Source of the DNA: Desulfolutivibrio sulfoxidireducens
GTDB taxonomy: Bacteria; Desulfobacterota; Desulfovibrionia; Desulfovibrionales; Desulfovibrionaceae
Assembly: GCF_013376475.1 (NCBI RefSeq)
Contig: NZ_CP045508.1
Span: 3,136,001-3,200,000 of the forward strand
DNA: 64,000 nt
Direction of reading: 5' to 3'
Shown piece by piece: positions 55,755 to 64,000 of the stretch. Under the pieces are notes generated by a model that did not search any database, was not told where the DNA came from, and was given only the letters and a program-made list of their open reading frames with translations. A program made the position numbers and the translations under genes. Each line of letters begins with the position of its first letter. The first letter of the stretch is position 1.

Positions 55755-56588
55755 ATGAAGCGCCTGTGCCTGATCCACGCCAACTGCCAGGGCGAGCCTC
55801 TTGTGGACCTGCTTGGCGCCCATCCGGATTTCAGCCGGGACTTCGAGACGCGCCACATCGTCAACTACACGCGCCAGCCCGTGCCGGCCGAGGATCTGGC
55901 CCGGTGCGGTCTTTTTCTGTACCAGCGGCTGGAGGCCGCATGGGGGGACCTGGCCAGCGACGCGCTTTTGGCCAGACTGCCGCCCGGCACGCGCCGTCTG
56001 TGCCTGCCCAACCTGTTTTTCCTGGGATACTGGCCCTTTTGGACCGGAAAAAAGGGGTTCGACTATTCGGACATCTTTCTGGACGCGCTTTTGGACCGGG
56101 GGCTTTCCGACCGGGAGATCATGCACCTCTACCTGCGCACCGACCCGACCCGCTATTACGACCTGGCGGCCATCTTCCGGAAATCCGAGACCCGGGAGAG
56201 GGAAAAGGAACGGCATTGGGACATCCGGCTCACGGATTTCGTGCGCTCCCGGTTCCGCGAAAAACCGCTCTTCCACACGGTCAACCATCCGGGGCGGACC
56301 CTGTGCCTGATGGTGGCCGAGGCGGTGCTTATGCGACTGGGATATCCCCCCCTGCCGGCCGGGGCCCGGGAGGCGTTCGCCGATCCCTTCGCGGAATTCG
56401 ACCTGCCCATCCATCCGGGCGTGGCCGCCTTTCAGGGACTGGCCTTTTTGCCGGAACATCCCCGCTTCCCGGTCTACGGCCGGGACATGGACCTGGCCGA
56501 ATACGTGGGCTGCTACCTGGCCTGCAAGCGCCTGGGCGAGACGGACTTCATTTCCTTTTTGCGCCTGCGGGCGGCGCTTTGCGGCTAA
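55755..56588 (+). CDS. WcbI-family polysaccharide biosynthesis protein
   Basis: The product (about 277 residues) begins RLCLIHANCQGEPLVDLLGAHPDF, the WcbI pattern, and has FHTVNHPGRTLCLMVAEAVL and FAEFDLPIHPGVAAFQGL later. WcbI proteins bind coenzyme A and are thought to acetylate capsular polysaccharide. The ATG at 55755 has only a weak ribosome site. The 3' end overlaps the next, convergent glycosyltransferase gene by 41 bases. Confidence 0.78.
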   Translation: MKRLCLIHANCQGEPLVDLLGAHPDFSRDFETRHIVNYTRQPVPAEDLARCGLFLYQRLEAAWGDLASDALLARLPPGTRRLCLPNLFFLGYWPFWTGKKGFDYSDIFLDALLDRGLSDREIMHLYLRTDPTRYYDLAAIFRKSETREREKERHWDIRLTDFVRSRFREKPLFHTVNHPGRTLCLMVAEAVLMRLGYPPLPAGAREAFADPFAEFDLPIHPGVAAFQGLAFLPEHPRFPVYGRDMDLAEYVGCYLACKRLGETDFISFLRLRAALCG

Positions 56589-57714
56589 AAAGCTCGGCAA
56601 GCGGCCGATCCGCCAGCCTCGTGAGGATGGTCTCGGCCTGGGCGTAATTGCGGGCCAGATCGTGAGTCCGGCGCACCCTGGCCTCGGCCCGCTCCCCCAT
56701 GGTCCGGCGCAGTTCCCGGTCGTCCAGAAGCCGGCAAAGGGCCGCGCAAAAGGCCGCGTCGTCAAAGGGCGGGGTCAGAAGGCCGGTCTCGCCCCTGGCC
56801 ACCACCTCGGGCACCCCGTCGTTGTCGAAGGCCACCACGGGCAGCCCCACGGACTGGGCCTCAAGAAAGACCATGCCCAGGGATTCCCGGATGCCCGGGA
56901 AGGCGAAGAGGTCGGCGGCGCTCAGAAATCCGGCCATCTCCTCCCGGGGAACCCGGCCCAGGAAGAAGGCCCGGCCCGGGAGTTCCCGGCGGGCACGCTC
57001 CAAAAGCTCCTCCCGGCACGGTCCGTCCCCGGCCACGATGAGACGGAAGGCCCGCCCCTGCCGGGCGAGTTCCCCGAGCCGCTCGATCAGGTAGGTCAGG
57101 CCCCGGACCTTGACCCCGGGCCGGAACATGGCCGCCGTGGCCACGATGGGGGCCTCGCCGGCCCCGATCCTGGCCCGCAGGGCCTTTCGCGAGGCCGGAT
57201 CGAACACGAAGCGGCCGGGGACGATGCCCGGCGGGACGTAGGTCAGACGATCGGCCGGGATGATCCGGGCCAGGTTCTCCAGGTCGCGCAGCTTGTTGGT
57301 GAAGACGTGGGCCGCCGCGAGCAGGCTTTTGCGGTTGAGTTCGTAGCCCAGGCGGGTCCCCAGGGTCTTGGCCCTTTTCGTGGAATAGATGCCCTGGAAG
57401 ATGGCGTAGGGGATATGGGCGCGCCGGGCGCACCACGGGCCGAGCACGTCCGGGGCCTTGTAGTAGGCATGGTACGTCAGCCACAGGTCGGCCCGGGCGT
57501 CCTCCACGCGCATCCGGCTCTCCCTCCGTTCCCACAGGACCCGGGGCCACAGCCAGGGCTTTTTGAAGATCCATCTGGCCCGAAGCGCGCTGGCCTCCAC
57601 CACCTCGTGTCCCCGCTGGCGCAGAAACTCCACGAGCCCCCTGGCGATGGTGGCGTCTCCCGAGGGCGTCGGGTCCGACAGGGGCTTCATGGGGGCGTAG
57701 AAGGCGATTCTCAC
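56548..57714 (-). CDS. GT4-family glycosyltransferase
   Basis: The 388-residue enzyme has a GT-B fold with IAFYAPMKPLSDPTPSGDATIARGLVEFLRQRGHEV at the N-terminus, and the GT4 pattern LIVAGDGPCREELLERAR, FLGRVPREEMAGFLSAADLFAFPGIRESLGMVFLEAQSVGLPVVAFDNDGVPEVV. The E-x7-E pair is visible. The GTG at 57714 has GGGAGG 8 bases upstream. It is 24 bases after the next glycosyltransferase gene and probably cotranscribed with it. Confidence 0.88.
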   Translation of the reverse strand: MRIAFYAPMKPLSDPTPSGDATIARGLVEFLRQRGHEVVEASALRARWIFKKPWLWPRVLWERRESRMRVEDARADLWLTYHAYYKAPDVLGPWCARRAHIPYAIFQGIYSTKRAKTLGTRLGYELNRKSLLAAAHVFTNKLRDLENLARIIPADRLTYVPPGIVPGRFVFDPASRKALRARIGAGEAPIVATAAMFRPGVKVRGLTYLIERLGELARQGRAFRLIVAGDGPCREELLERARRELPGRAFFLGRVPREEMAGFLSAADLFAFPGIRESLGMVFLEAQSVGLPVVAFDNDGVPEVVARGETGLLTPPFDDAAFCAALCRLLDDRELRRTMGERAEARVRRTHDLARNYAQAETILTRLADRPLAELFSRKAPPAGAKRK

Positions 57715-57737
57715 GACACGGGCCTCCCGTTTGCCGG

Positions 57738-58994
57738 TTATGCGAAAATCCCGGGAGGGCTTCCGGCGCGCTGCCGGAAGATGTCCGCCAGGCGCGCGGT
57801 GTGGACCGTGTTGTCGAAGTCCCGGCGCACCTTTTCCATGGCCGCCGGGATGATCCGCCCCCGCAGGCCGGCGTCGGTCACAAGCCGATGCACGGCCTGG
57901 GCCAGGGCCTCGGGGTCGCCGGGCGGGACCAGCAGGCCGGTTTCGCCCTCGGTCACCAGTTCCGGGATGGCCGAGACGCTGGTCGCGGCCACAGGCACGC
58001 CCATGGCCATGCTCTCCACCAGGACGTTGGGAATGCCGTCGCGGTCGCCGTTTGGCAGCACCTGGCAGCCCAGGACAAAGGCGTGGGCCGCGCGGTAGAA
58101 ATCGAGGACCTTTTCGTGGGGCATGGCCCCGTGAAAAAAGACCCTGGTGGAGATGCCGCAATAGCCGGCCAGGGCCTCCAATTTCTGGCGGTCCTCGCCC
58201 TCGCCGATGACGTCGCAGGTGAAATCAAGGCCCATTTCGGCCAGAAGGCCCAGGGCGCGCAGGACCGTGGGCAGGCCTTTTTTCGCCGTGAGCCGGGCCA
58301 CGCTGAGGATGCGGTAGGGCGGTTTCAGGGGCGGCGGCGGGCCGGGGGAAAAAAGCGACAGGTCGATGCCGTGGTAGACCAGATGGACCGGGGTCCGCCC
58401 GGCGGCCAGGCGTTCCAGGTAGTCGCGGTTATGCCCGGTGCAGGTCACGGCAAAGGCCGCGTGGCGGATTTTTTCGGTCAGGGCCAAGGGGTTCTGGGTA
58501 TAGACGTCCTTGGCGTGGCCGGTGAAGCTGAATGGCAATCCGGTGAGCATGGCCGCGTACCGGGCCACGGAGCCCGGGGAATGGGCGAAATGGGCGTGGA
58601 AGTGGGCGGCCGGGGGATCGGACGCGGGGTCCTGCAACAGATAGCCGGCCTGGAGCAGGTGCTTGAGCGAGGCCGAACGCCGGGTTTTGACGAACTGACG
58701 CAGCATGCGGGCCGTGGCCTTGAGGTAGGCGGCGGGGCGGGCGCGCAACTGGCGCAGGTTGCGGCGCAAAAACTCGCCCCAATGGCCGGTGAGCATCTCC
58801 GGCAGATAGACCACGTCGGCCTTGATGCGCGAGACCGAGGCGTGGGCGAAGGATTCGCGGGGCCTGCGCATGGAGATGATGCGGATGCGCAGGCCCATTT
58901 CCTCCAGCAGCCGTATTTCGTTGGAGATAAACGTCTCGGAGATGCGCGGATAGCCTTTTAAGACCATCGCCAAAACGGGCCTATCGTCGGCCAT
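57738..58994 (-). CDS. GT4-family glycosyltransferase
   Basis: The 418-residue enzyme has LKGYPRISETFISNEIRLLEEMG, a central HFHAHFAHSPGSVARYAAML, and PYRILSVARLTAKKGLPTVLRAL, FFHGAMPHEKVLDFYRAAHAFVLGCQVLPNGDRDGIPNVLVESMAMGVPVAATSVSAIPELV. This resembles WcaL-like colanic-acid or LPS glycosyltransferases. It leads a two-gene operon. Donor and acceptor are unknown. Confidence 0.88.
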   Translation of the reverse strand: MADDRPVLAMVLKGYPRISETFISNEIRLLEEMGLRIRIISMRRPRESFAHASVSRIKADVVYLPEMLTGHWGEFLRRNLRQLRARPAAYLKATARMLRQFVKTRRSASLKHLLQAGYLLQDPASDPPAAHFHAHFAHSPGSVARYAAMLTGLPFSFTGHAKDVYTQNPLALTEKIRHAAFAVTCTGHNRDYLERLAAGRTPVHLVYHGIDLSLFSPGPPPPLKPPYRILSVARLTAKKGLPTVLRALGLLAEMGLDFTCDVIGEGEDRQKLEALAGYCGISTRVFFHGAMPHEKVLDFYRAAHAFVLGCQVLPNGDRDGIPNVLVESMAMGVPVAATSVSAIPELVTEGETGLLVPPGDPEALAQAVHRLVTDAGLRGRIIPAAMEKVRRDFDNTVHTARLADIFRQRAGSPPGIFA

Positions 58995-59188
58995 GCGGTT
59001 GGGTCTCCTTACGCTTCATGTCCGCCCCAGGAAGCGGATGGTTATGCATACGGGGCCGCCGTGCGGCCGGCGACGCCGGGCGGTAGGTTAGCACCTCGAA
59101 CGACGAGGGTAAACGTCGTCCATGCCCGGCACCGGGACGCTCCAGTGCACGTCCCGGCATTGCGGACAGTCCGAGAGACGACGCTCCA

Positions 59189-59216
59189 TTGACTTCGTCG
59201 ACAATCAGACTGATAA
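59189..59216 (+). promoter_or_regulatory. Candidate promoter of the 59-kb toxin-antitoxin pair
   Basis: TTGACT (59189-59194) and TGATAA (59211-59216) are 16 bases apart, 60 bases before the antitoxin ATG. The spacing is short by one and the site is not tested. Confidence 0.35.
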
Positions 59217-59275
59217 AAAGACTGCTGTCACACATCACGCCATGCCGCCAGGCGACATGCCCGAGGTCGTTCACA

Positions 59276-59554
59276 ATGCCCGAAAACGACGCTCCCCGCA
59301 CCCGGACCATCACCGTCCGGGTCACCCAGGAAGAATACAAGCGTGCCGTATTGCTTAGGCTCGAAACCCGCCGCACCCTTCGCGACATCGTCATGTCCGC
59401 CGTGAACCGGGAATGGGCCAGGATCAACCCCGACGACGCCCTCACCCCGCAGGAGGAATCGCGCATGGCCGAGGCCCTGGCCGAATACCGGGCCGGACTC
59501 GGGGAGTCCCTTACCGACGTGCGCCGGGAACTCCTAGATGGCCGCGATGACTGA
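59276..59554 (+). CDS. Probable antitoxin (RHH-like) of a RelE-type module
   Basis: The 92-residue protein starts ENDAPRTRTITVRVTQEEYKRAVLLRLETRRTLRDIVMSAV, which resembles a ribbon-helix-helix DNA-binding domain, followed by a charged helix that would wrap a toxin. It overlaps the downstream RelE-like frame by 17 bases, typical of such modules. Confidence 0.72.
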   Translation: MPENDAPRTRTITVRVTQEEYKRAVLLRLETRRTLRDIVMSAVNREWARINPDDALTPQEESRMAEALAEYRAGLGESLTDVRRELLDGRDD

Positions 59555-59818
59555 CGCGCCCGATCCCTGGGCGGTCATCCTCTTGGAGAAGGAAAAACGA
59601 TATCTGGCCAAATTGCCCAGGAAGGAGCGGAGGCGGCTTCTCGACGCCATGTCGGCCCTGCACACCGACCCGTTTGCCGGCGACGTGGCCAGGCTCAAGG
59701 GGAGCATGGAGGGCTGGCGGCTTCGCGTGGGGCGCTGGCAGGTCCTTTCGCCGTGGATCAACACCGGCGCGCCGTGATCGTCGCCGGGATCAGGCCGCGC
59801 GGGGACGTGTACAAATAG
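59538..59818 (+). pseudogene. RelE-family toxin, frameshifted near its end
   Basis: The first frame gives AVILLEKEKRYLAKLPRKERRRLLDAMSALHTDPFAGDVARLKGSMEGWRLRVGRWQVL, a clear RelE/ParE core, then wanders into SPWINTGAP and stops at 59777. Inserting one base at the T-run near 59746-59748 restores AVDQHRRAVIVAGIRPRGDVYK and a stop at 59816-59818, the expected C-terminal strand. A single-base deletion is the simplest cause; sequencing error or programmed frameshifting are alternatives. The conserved IRPRGDVYK end is normally needed for activity. Confidence 0.8.
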
Positions 59819-59916
59819 CCGCCCCTCCCCCCTTGACCTCGCTCCCGGTCTTCCCCGCCGCCGTGCCCGTCTGTGCTGAGATGGTTATCACCTGACAGGT
59901 AGGCCACGAACGCGTT

Positions 59917-60195
59917 CTAGCTCTTGCCCTGCACCATGGCGGCGGCGGCAGCCAGCCGATGGACGGCCATGGAAATGCGGACGTTGAACTTCCCGGAATG
60001 CGACATCTCCGGCGTCTTTCCGATCTCCCGGCAGAAATCCAGATAGTCCTCGACGGAATCGGCCAGGGCCGTTTCAAGCTCGGCAATAGAACGCCCCTCG
60101 AACGTCACCACGTCCTGGATGTTCACCACCCGGCCGTGAAAAATCCGCTCCCGCTCGTCGTACTCGAATTCCCCGAGAAAATCCTTGTACCGCAT
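59917..60195 (-). CDS. HicB-like antitoxin, C-terminally cut by a stop codon
   Basis: The 92-residue protein has the HicB domain (FLGEFEYDERERIFHGRVVNIQDVVTFEGRSIAELETALADSVEDYLDFC) and then the start of an Arc-type RHH tail (SGKFNVRISMAVHRLAAAAAMVQGKS). A TAG ends it where Leu is usual; the same frame continues NAFVAYLSG, which fits the normal QGKSLNxFV ending. No hicA toxin gene is beside it, so it is an orphan and may be inactive. Confidence 0.75.
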   Translation of the reverse strand: MRYKDFLGEFEYDERERIFHGRVVNIQDVVTFEGRSIAELETALADSVEDYLDFCREIGKTPEMSHSGKFNVRISMAVHRLAAAAAMVQGKS

Positions 60196-60211
60196 GCATA
60201 CCCCCCCGCCC

Positions 60212-61495
60212 CTACCCCGCGTCCCCGGCCTCGCCAGCCACGTTCGCCGCCTCCCCCGCCCGCTTCCTCTTCGGCCGCGCCGGCCCCTCGCCGGCCTCGC
60301 GCTCCTGGGCCGCCCGGAATTCCGCCACCCGGGCCGAGATCACGTCCAGCCCGCAGAACTTGAACGCCCCCATGGCCCGGCAATACGGCTCCGGATCGTC
60401 CAGAAGCACCCCGATCTTGTCCCGTAGCGCCTCCGGAGAGAGGTCCTCCCACGGCAAAAACTCGATCAGCTTGCGCCTCGAAAGCATCTCGGCCCGGATG
60501 CGCTGCTCCAGACGCGGCACCTCCCGGGGGATCACCAGGGAGGGCTTGATCTGGCTCAATATCTCGCAGGTGGTGTTGTAGCCGCCCATGGTCACCACCG
60601 CGTCGGCCAGCCCCAGAAGCACCTCCATGCGCCGGTAGAAGTGGTAGAAACGCACCCGAAGACCCGCCGCGCGCCGGGCGATGGCCTCCCGCTCCGGACG
60701 GGGCATGAACGGCCCCGACACCAGCACGCTGCGAAACGGCGGACTTTTCATGCCCTCGAGCATGTCCAGGTAGGATTCCATGAGCGGATAGCCGTCGCCG
60801 CCGCCGCCCGTGGTCACCAGGACCAGTTTTTCCTCCCCGGAAATCCGCTCCTCGCGCCGCACAGCGGCCATGGAATGGCGCAGGGGCACCAGACGCGGGA
60901 TGTAGCCGGTGAACACCATCTTGCGGCTTATGCTCTCGGGAATGTCGTATTCCACGATGGGATCGTAGAGGTCCCGGTCCCCGTAGACCCAGATCTCGGA
61001 ATAATATTTCTCCAGGACCTCGTAGACGCCCTTGTCCCGCCAGTCCTTTCGGGTGGTCGCGGCGTCGTCCATGATGTCGCGAAGCCCAAGGATGGTGCGG
61101 GTCCTCGGCAGCCGGCGCTTGAGCCATTTGAGCGTGGGAATGACCTCGCGCTTAAGGCCCATGGGGGCCTTGTCCACGATGAAAAGATGCGGCTGGAAGG
61201 CCTTGGCCGTGGCCACGATGATGTTCCGCCGGATGTTTAAGGCGTGGCGGGCGTTGATCTTGATGGACAGGGGCAGGTATTCCTCGTTGGTCTTCTTGAT
61301 CATGCCCGGGATGCGCACGAAATCCACGCCGTCGGGCGAGGAAAAACGCCCGGCCAGGGGCGAGCCGGTCAGGATGAGGATGTTCACCCCTTTTTGGCGC
61401 ATGTGCGAGGCGATGGCCAGGGTGCGGCGGATGTGTCCCAGACCGTAGGTGTCATGGGAATACATGAGAATATTGTAGGTGGTGGGCTGAGCCAT
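60212..61495 (-). CDS. MurG-like (GT-B) glycosyltransferase
   Basis: The 427-residue protein has ILMYSHDTYGLGHIRRTLAIASHMRQKGV, LGLRDIMDDA, GGGGDGYPLMESYLDML and MGGYNTTCEILSQIKPSLVIPREVPRLEQRIRAEML. It is a paralogue of the 49-kb gene, with the same H-Y-GLGH start and the Gly-Gly-Tyr-Asn-Thr element. The C-terminus is a 30-residue Ala/Gly/Arg tail. It lies upstream of the HicB gene and just downstream of the sigma-54 activator on the same strand. Confidence 0.83.
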   Translation of the reverse strand: MAQPTTYNILMYSHDTYGLGHIRRTLAIASHMRQKGVNILILTGSPLAGRFSSPDGVDFVRIPGMIKKTNEEYLPLSIKINARHALNIRRNIIVATAKAFQPHLFIVDKAPMGLKREVIPTLKWLKRRLPRTRTILGLRDIMDDAATTRKDWRDKGVYEVLEKYYSEIWVYGDRDLYDPIVEYDIPESISRKMVFTGYIPRLVPLRHSMAAVRREERISGEEKLVLVTTGGGGDGYPLMESYLDMLEGMKSPPFRSVLVSGPFMPRPEREAIARRAAGLRVRFYHFYRRMEVLLGLADAVVTMGGYNTTCEILSQIKPSLVIPREVPRLEQRIRAEMLSRRKLIEFLPWEDLSPEALRDKIGVLLDDPEPYCRAMGAFKFCGLDVISARVAEFRAAQEREAGEGPARPKRKRAGEAANVAGEAGDAG

Positions 61496-61557
61496 GCGGC
61501 AAGGGGCCTCGTGGTTGGCGTTTGGGGAACGGCGGCGCGTGCGGCGGGAACCCGGCG

Positions 61558-63081
61558 TCAGGGGATGTTCAGGCCGAGCTTGCGGTATTCGTTGAGCTTG
61601 TTACGCAGGGTGCGCACGGAGATGCCGAGGAGCTGGGCGGCCTGGGTGCGGTTGCCCTCGGTCTTGTCCAGGCTCTTCATGATCATGCGCCGTTCCATGA
61701 GGTCCAGGGTCTCGATCTCCCCGGACGGTTCGCCGGCCAGGGCCGCGAAACCGCCGGCCGGGACGAGTCCCCCGCCGGCCTCGTCCTCGCCCGGACCGGT
61801 GCGGGTCGCGCCCTCCCCGGCCCCGACAGCCAGAGGCGCGTTCGCCTCCCTTTCCGCCGCGATCTCCAGGTCCGGCCAGTTATCGGCGTCGAGCAGGAAA
61901 TGGGCCATGGTGATCAGGCCGCCGCTGGCAAGAAGCACGGCGCGTTCCATGAGGTTTTGCAACTCGCGCACATTTCCCGGCCAGTCGTAGGCCACCAGCC
62001 AGTCCATGGCCTCGGGGGCGAACCGGGGCCGGGCGATGCCGTAGGCCCGGCAATACTTGTCCACGAAATAGTCGGCCAGCCTGGGGATGTCCTGGCCGCG
62101 CTCGCGCAGCGGCGGCAGCTTCAGGGGAATGACGTTCAAACGGTAGTACAGGTCCTGGCGGAACTTGCCCTCCTCCACGTACTCCTCCAGGCGGCGGTTG
62201 GTGGTGGCCAGCACGCGCACATCGGCGCGCACGGTCTCCATGCCGCCCACCCGGTCGAACTCGCCCTCCTGGAGCACGCGCAGAAGCTTGGCCTGAAGGC
62301 CCATGTCCATCTCGGAAATCTCGTCCAAAAGGATGCTGCCGCCCTGGGCCAACTCGAACTTGCCGAGTTTGCGGGCGATGGCCCCGGTAAAGGCCCCTTT
62401 TTCGTGGCCGAACAGTTCGCTTTCCAGGAGATGTTCGGGCAGGGCCGCGCAGTTGATGGCCACGAAGGGACCATCGGCCCGATCGCTGTGGCTGTGCAGG
62501 AAGCGGGCGAACATCTCCTTGCCCGTGCCGGATTCGCCGGAGATGAGCACTGTGGCCCGGGACTTGGCCACCTGTCGCGCCAGGGCCAACACGCGGCGGA
62601 TGGCCGGATGGTCGCCGATGATGGCGAACCGGCCGCTTCCGGCGTCCGAAGGGATCGCGCCGCCCGGTCCCGCGCCGAGCGGCGCGCGGCGCGGGGATTC
62701 GGCCGGCCCAACGGCGGACGGCGCCACGGCCTCGCGCGGCAGGACCGCCTGGATCTTTTCCCACACCAGCGGTTCGAGCCAATAATCCCTGGCCCCCTGT
62801 TCGAGAAATACCTGGGCCTCGGCGGCCGACCCCCGGTCGGTGAAGACGATGACCGGCGGGAAGCCCCCGGCCTCCCGGGCCTGTGCAAGAAGCGCCTCGG
62901 CCTTATAAATGCCGATCTTGGCCTGGGAAAAAACGATCAGCGGCTTCGCTTTCCGAAGAAAAGCCAGTGCGCCGGCCAGAGAATCGGCAATCGCGGCGGA
63001 TATCCCGGCCTCCTTGAGACAGGGGAAAAGCGCGGTCACCGCCTGCGCCTGGGCGACAAAAAGTATTGTCTTTTCCGGCAT
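61558..63081 (-). CDS. Sigma-54-dependent transcriptional activator with degenerate receiver
   Basis: The 507-residue protein has an N-terminal receiver-like domain (1-115) lacking the phosphoacceptor Asp (LIVFSQAK in its place), the AAA+ domain with GESGTGKE (182-189), GAFTGA (229-234) that contacts sigma-54, and LLDEIS (251-256), and a C-terminal Fis helix-turn-helix ([29 protein letters not shown]). It resembles FlrC/NtrC-type regulators of flagella or other regulons but would not be controlled by phosphorylation at the usual site. It is 62 bases upstream of the glycosyltransferase and divergent from DUF2333. Confidence 0.92.
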   Translation of the reverse strand: MPEKTILFVAQAQAVTALFPCLKEAGISAAIADSLAGALAFLRKAKPLIVFSQAKIGIYKAEALLAQAREAGGFPPVIVFTDRGSAAEAQVFLEQGARDYWLEPLVWEKIQAVLPREAVAPSAVGPAESPRRAPLGAGPGGAIPSDAGSGRFAIIGDHPAIRRVLALARQVAKSRATVLISGESGTGKEMFARFLHSHSDRADGPFVAINCAALPEHLLESELFGHEKGAFTGAIARKLGKFELAQGGSILLDEISEMDMGLQAKLLRVLQEGEFDRVGGMETVRADVRVLATTNRRLEEYVEEGKFRQDLYYRLNVIPLKLPPLRERGQDIPRLADYFVDKYCRAYGIARPRFAPEAMDWLVAYDWPGNVRELQNLMERAVLLASGGLITMAHFLLDADNWPDLEIAAEREANAPLAVGAGEGATRTGPGEDEAGGGLVPAGGFAALAGEPSGEIETLDLMERRMIMKSLDKTEGNRTQAAQLLGISVRTLRNKLNEYRKLGLNIP

Positions 63082-63281
63082 GAAGGCCCTTGTAGCCCCA
63101 AGTCAAACGCTTTTCAATCCACAAGGCCCGGTTTTCCAACGGCCGCCCGGCAAAAAACCGGCCGGTCAAAAGCCCGGCCCGGCATGCCGTCTCTTGACCC
63201 GCTTTCGCCGATAGGACTACTCTTTTCCGCGACAGGGCACGCCCGTCACGGCCAACCAAGCCCTCGAAAAAGGATACCCGC

Positions 63282-64000
63282 ATGCCCACGACCACCACGA
63301 CCCCGCCCGAGCCCGAAAAAAAGACCATCTTCGCCCGCAAGATTCCGGCCCGGTACCTGATCATCGCCGCCGGATTCATCCTGTTCTGGCCCGTGGCCTT
63401 CTACGCCGTAGGAATCCTAAACGGCATTTACGACGCCGTCGATCCCACACGTTTTGCCGAGGTGGACGAATCCGTCAAGGCCCTGGTGCAAAACGTCAAT
63501 GAAAATACGCCGGCCCCGGAAAAAGGGGCCATCCTGGCCGAGGTCGTCATCCATCAGCTCGAACGGGAAATGCGCTCCACCTTCGGCTGGTCGGCCAACG
63601 ACATTCTGCCCACGCGGTTTTTGGACAACCGGGCCTCGCGCCAAAAAGGCGTCATCTTCGCCACCCGCATGCTGATCCGCTTTTTTTCCACGCGCTGCAG
63701 CAAATACGGGGCCATGGGCGCGGAACACGAGGCCCTCAAGGACGCCCGGGAAAAACGCCTGGTCTACGCCGAGGACGTCTGGGGATTTTTTCATTCCTCC
63801 ACGGAAAGCGAATACCAGAAGGGCATCGACCTGGTGCGGCGCTACGAAAAGGAACTGGCCGCCGGCACGGCCGTGTTCAACCTGCGCTCGGACGACATCT
63901 ACGACCTTCTGACCTACATCACCGGCCGGGAATTTCTGGACCAGCCCATGGGGCTTCTGATCCAGTCCGGCGAGGACGTGTTCTTTTCCGAGGAGGACGA
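63282..64000 (+). CDS. DUF2333-family protein (partial, runs off the window)
   Basis: The visible 239 residues start MPTTTTTPPEPEKKTIFARK, then one membrane anchor (about 25-48), then periplasmic sequence with FAEVDESVKALVQNVNENTP, NDILPTRFLDNRASRQKGVIFATRMLIRFFSTRCSKYG and DDIYDLLTYITGREFLDQPMGLLIQSGEDVFFSEEDD, matching DUF2333. AAGGA lies 7 bases before the ATG. The function of the family is unknown. The end of the gene is beyond the window. Confidence 0.85.
   Translation, partial: MPTTTTTPPEPEKKTIFARKIPARYLIIAAGFILFWPVAFYAVGILNGIYDAVDPTRFAEVDESVKALVQNVNENTPAPEKGAILAEVVIHQLEREMRSTFGWSANDILPTRFLDNRASRQKGVIFATRMLIRFFSTRCSKYGAMGAEHEALKDAREKRLVYAEDVWGFFHSSTESEYQKGIDLVRRYEKELAAGTAVFNLRSDDIYDLLTYITGREFLDQPMGLLIQSGEDVFFSEED

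Overview
The window is high-GC, densely packed bacterial chromosome. It most resembles a sulfate reducer of the Desulfovibrio group (Desulfovibrionaceae). The grounds are the ffh-rpsP-khpA order, a Desulfovibrio-like aminotransferase, the NifX/IscU-type small proteins, the amount of two-component and chemotaxis signalling, and GC-rich hairpins between genes. No rRNA, tRNA, CRISPR array or phage structural gene was recognised. Most genes lie on the minus strand in short operons. Taxonomy is inferred from gene content only.

Layout. 0-3.4 kb (minus): the start of khpA, rpsP, ffh and a PLP aminotransferase. 3.7-6.9 kb (plus): a U32-family protein followed by a PFK-2/FBPase-2-like bifunctional protein. 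6.9-11.2 kb (minus): a YciI-like protein, a lower-GC PD-(D/E)XK nuclease-like gene, a four-gene cluster (NifX-like, IscU-like, degenerate receiver, unknown), a decayed alpha/beta hydrolase and a small membrane protein. 11.2-15.4 kb (minus): a sodium:solute symporter (small and large subunits) with a cNMP/CBS/DUF294 protein. 15.8-21.8 kb (minus): a Crp-like single-domain protein, a methyltransferase, PBP1A coupled to a YkgJ cysteine-cluster protein, and a peroxiredoxin. 21.9-22.4 kb (plus): a DUF4160/DUF2442 pair. 22.5-27 kb (minus): the nitrogen-control set amtB-glnB-glnD, punctuated by three strong inverted repeats.

27.3-34.2 kb (plus): an odd REC-PAS-kinase, an FkbM methyltransferase, two envelope proteins (CsgG-like/TPR and SH3 lipoprotein) and a methyl-accepting chemotaxis protein. 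34.2-35.3 kb (minus): MarR and an extended HU protein. 35.6-41.0 kb (plus): an RND efflux pair and a methyltransferase with an internal duplication. 41.3-44.4 kb: two identical IS5-family copies, the left one inside a gene whose middle is missing. 44.4-47.8 kb: a BrkB/YihY protein and a metal P-type ATPase behind a perfect dyad operator. 47.8-49 kb: a low-GC island with a transposase remnant and a GNAT gene. 49-63 kb: a cell-surface glycan region (four glycosyltransferases and a WcbI-like protein) with a histidine phosphatase, a large CBS-PAS hybrid kinase, three toxin-antitoxin loci (one intact, one frameshifted, one orphan and truncated) and a sigma-54 activator. The window ends inside a DUF2333 gene.

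Connections. AmtB, GlnB and GlnD form the classical ammonium-sensing chain. The DUF4212/SSS/DUF294 genes are a known association of a sodium-coupled carboxylate-type transporter with a nucleotide-sensing partner. The 49-61 kb glycosyltransferases bracket sensory and toxin-antitoxin genes, an arrangement typical of variable surface-polysaccharide loci. No single clearly new defence system was found. The best leads are the NifX/IscU/pseudo-receiver cluster, the PFK-2-like enzyme, the kinase lacking its ATP-lid motif, the long palindromes around glnB and glnD, and the in-frame duplication in the 40-kb methyltransferase.
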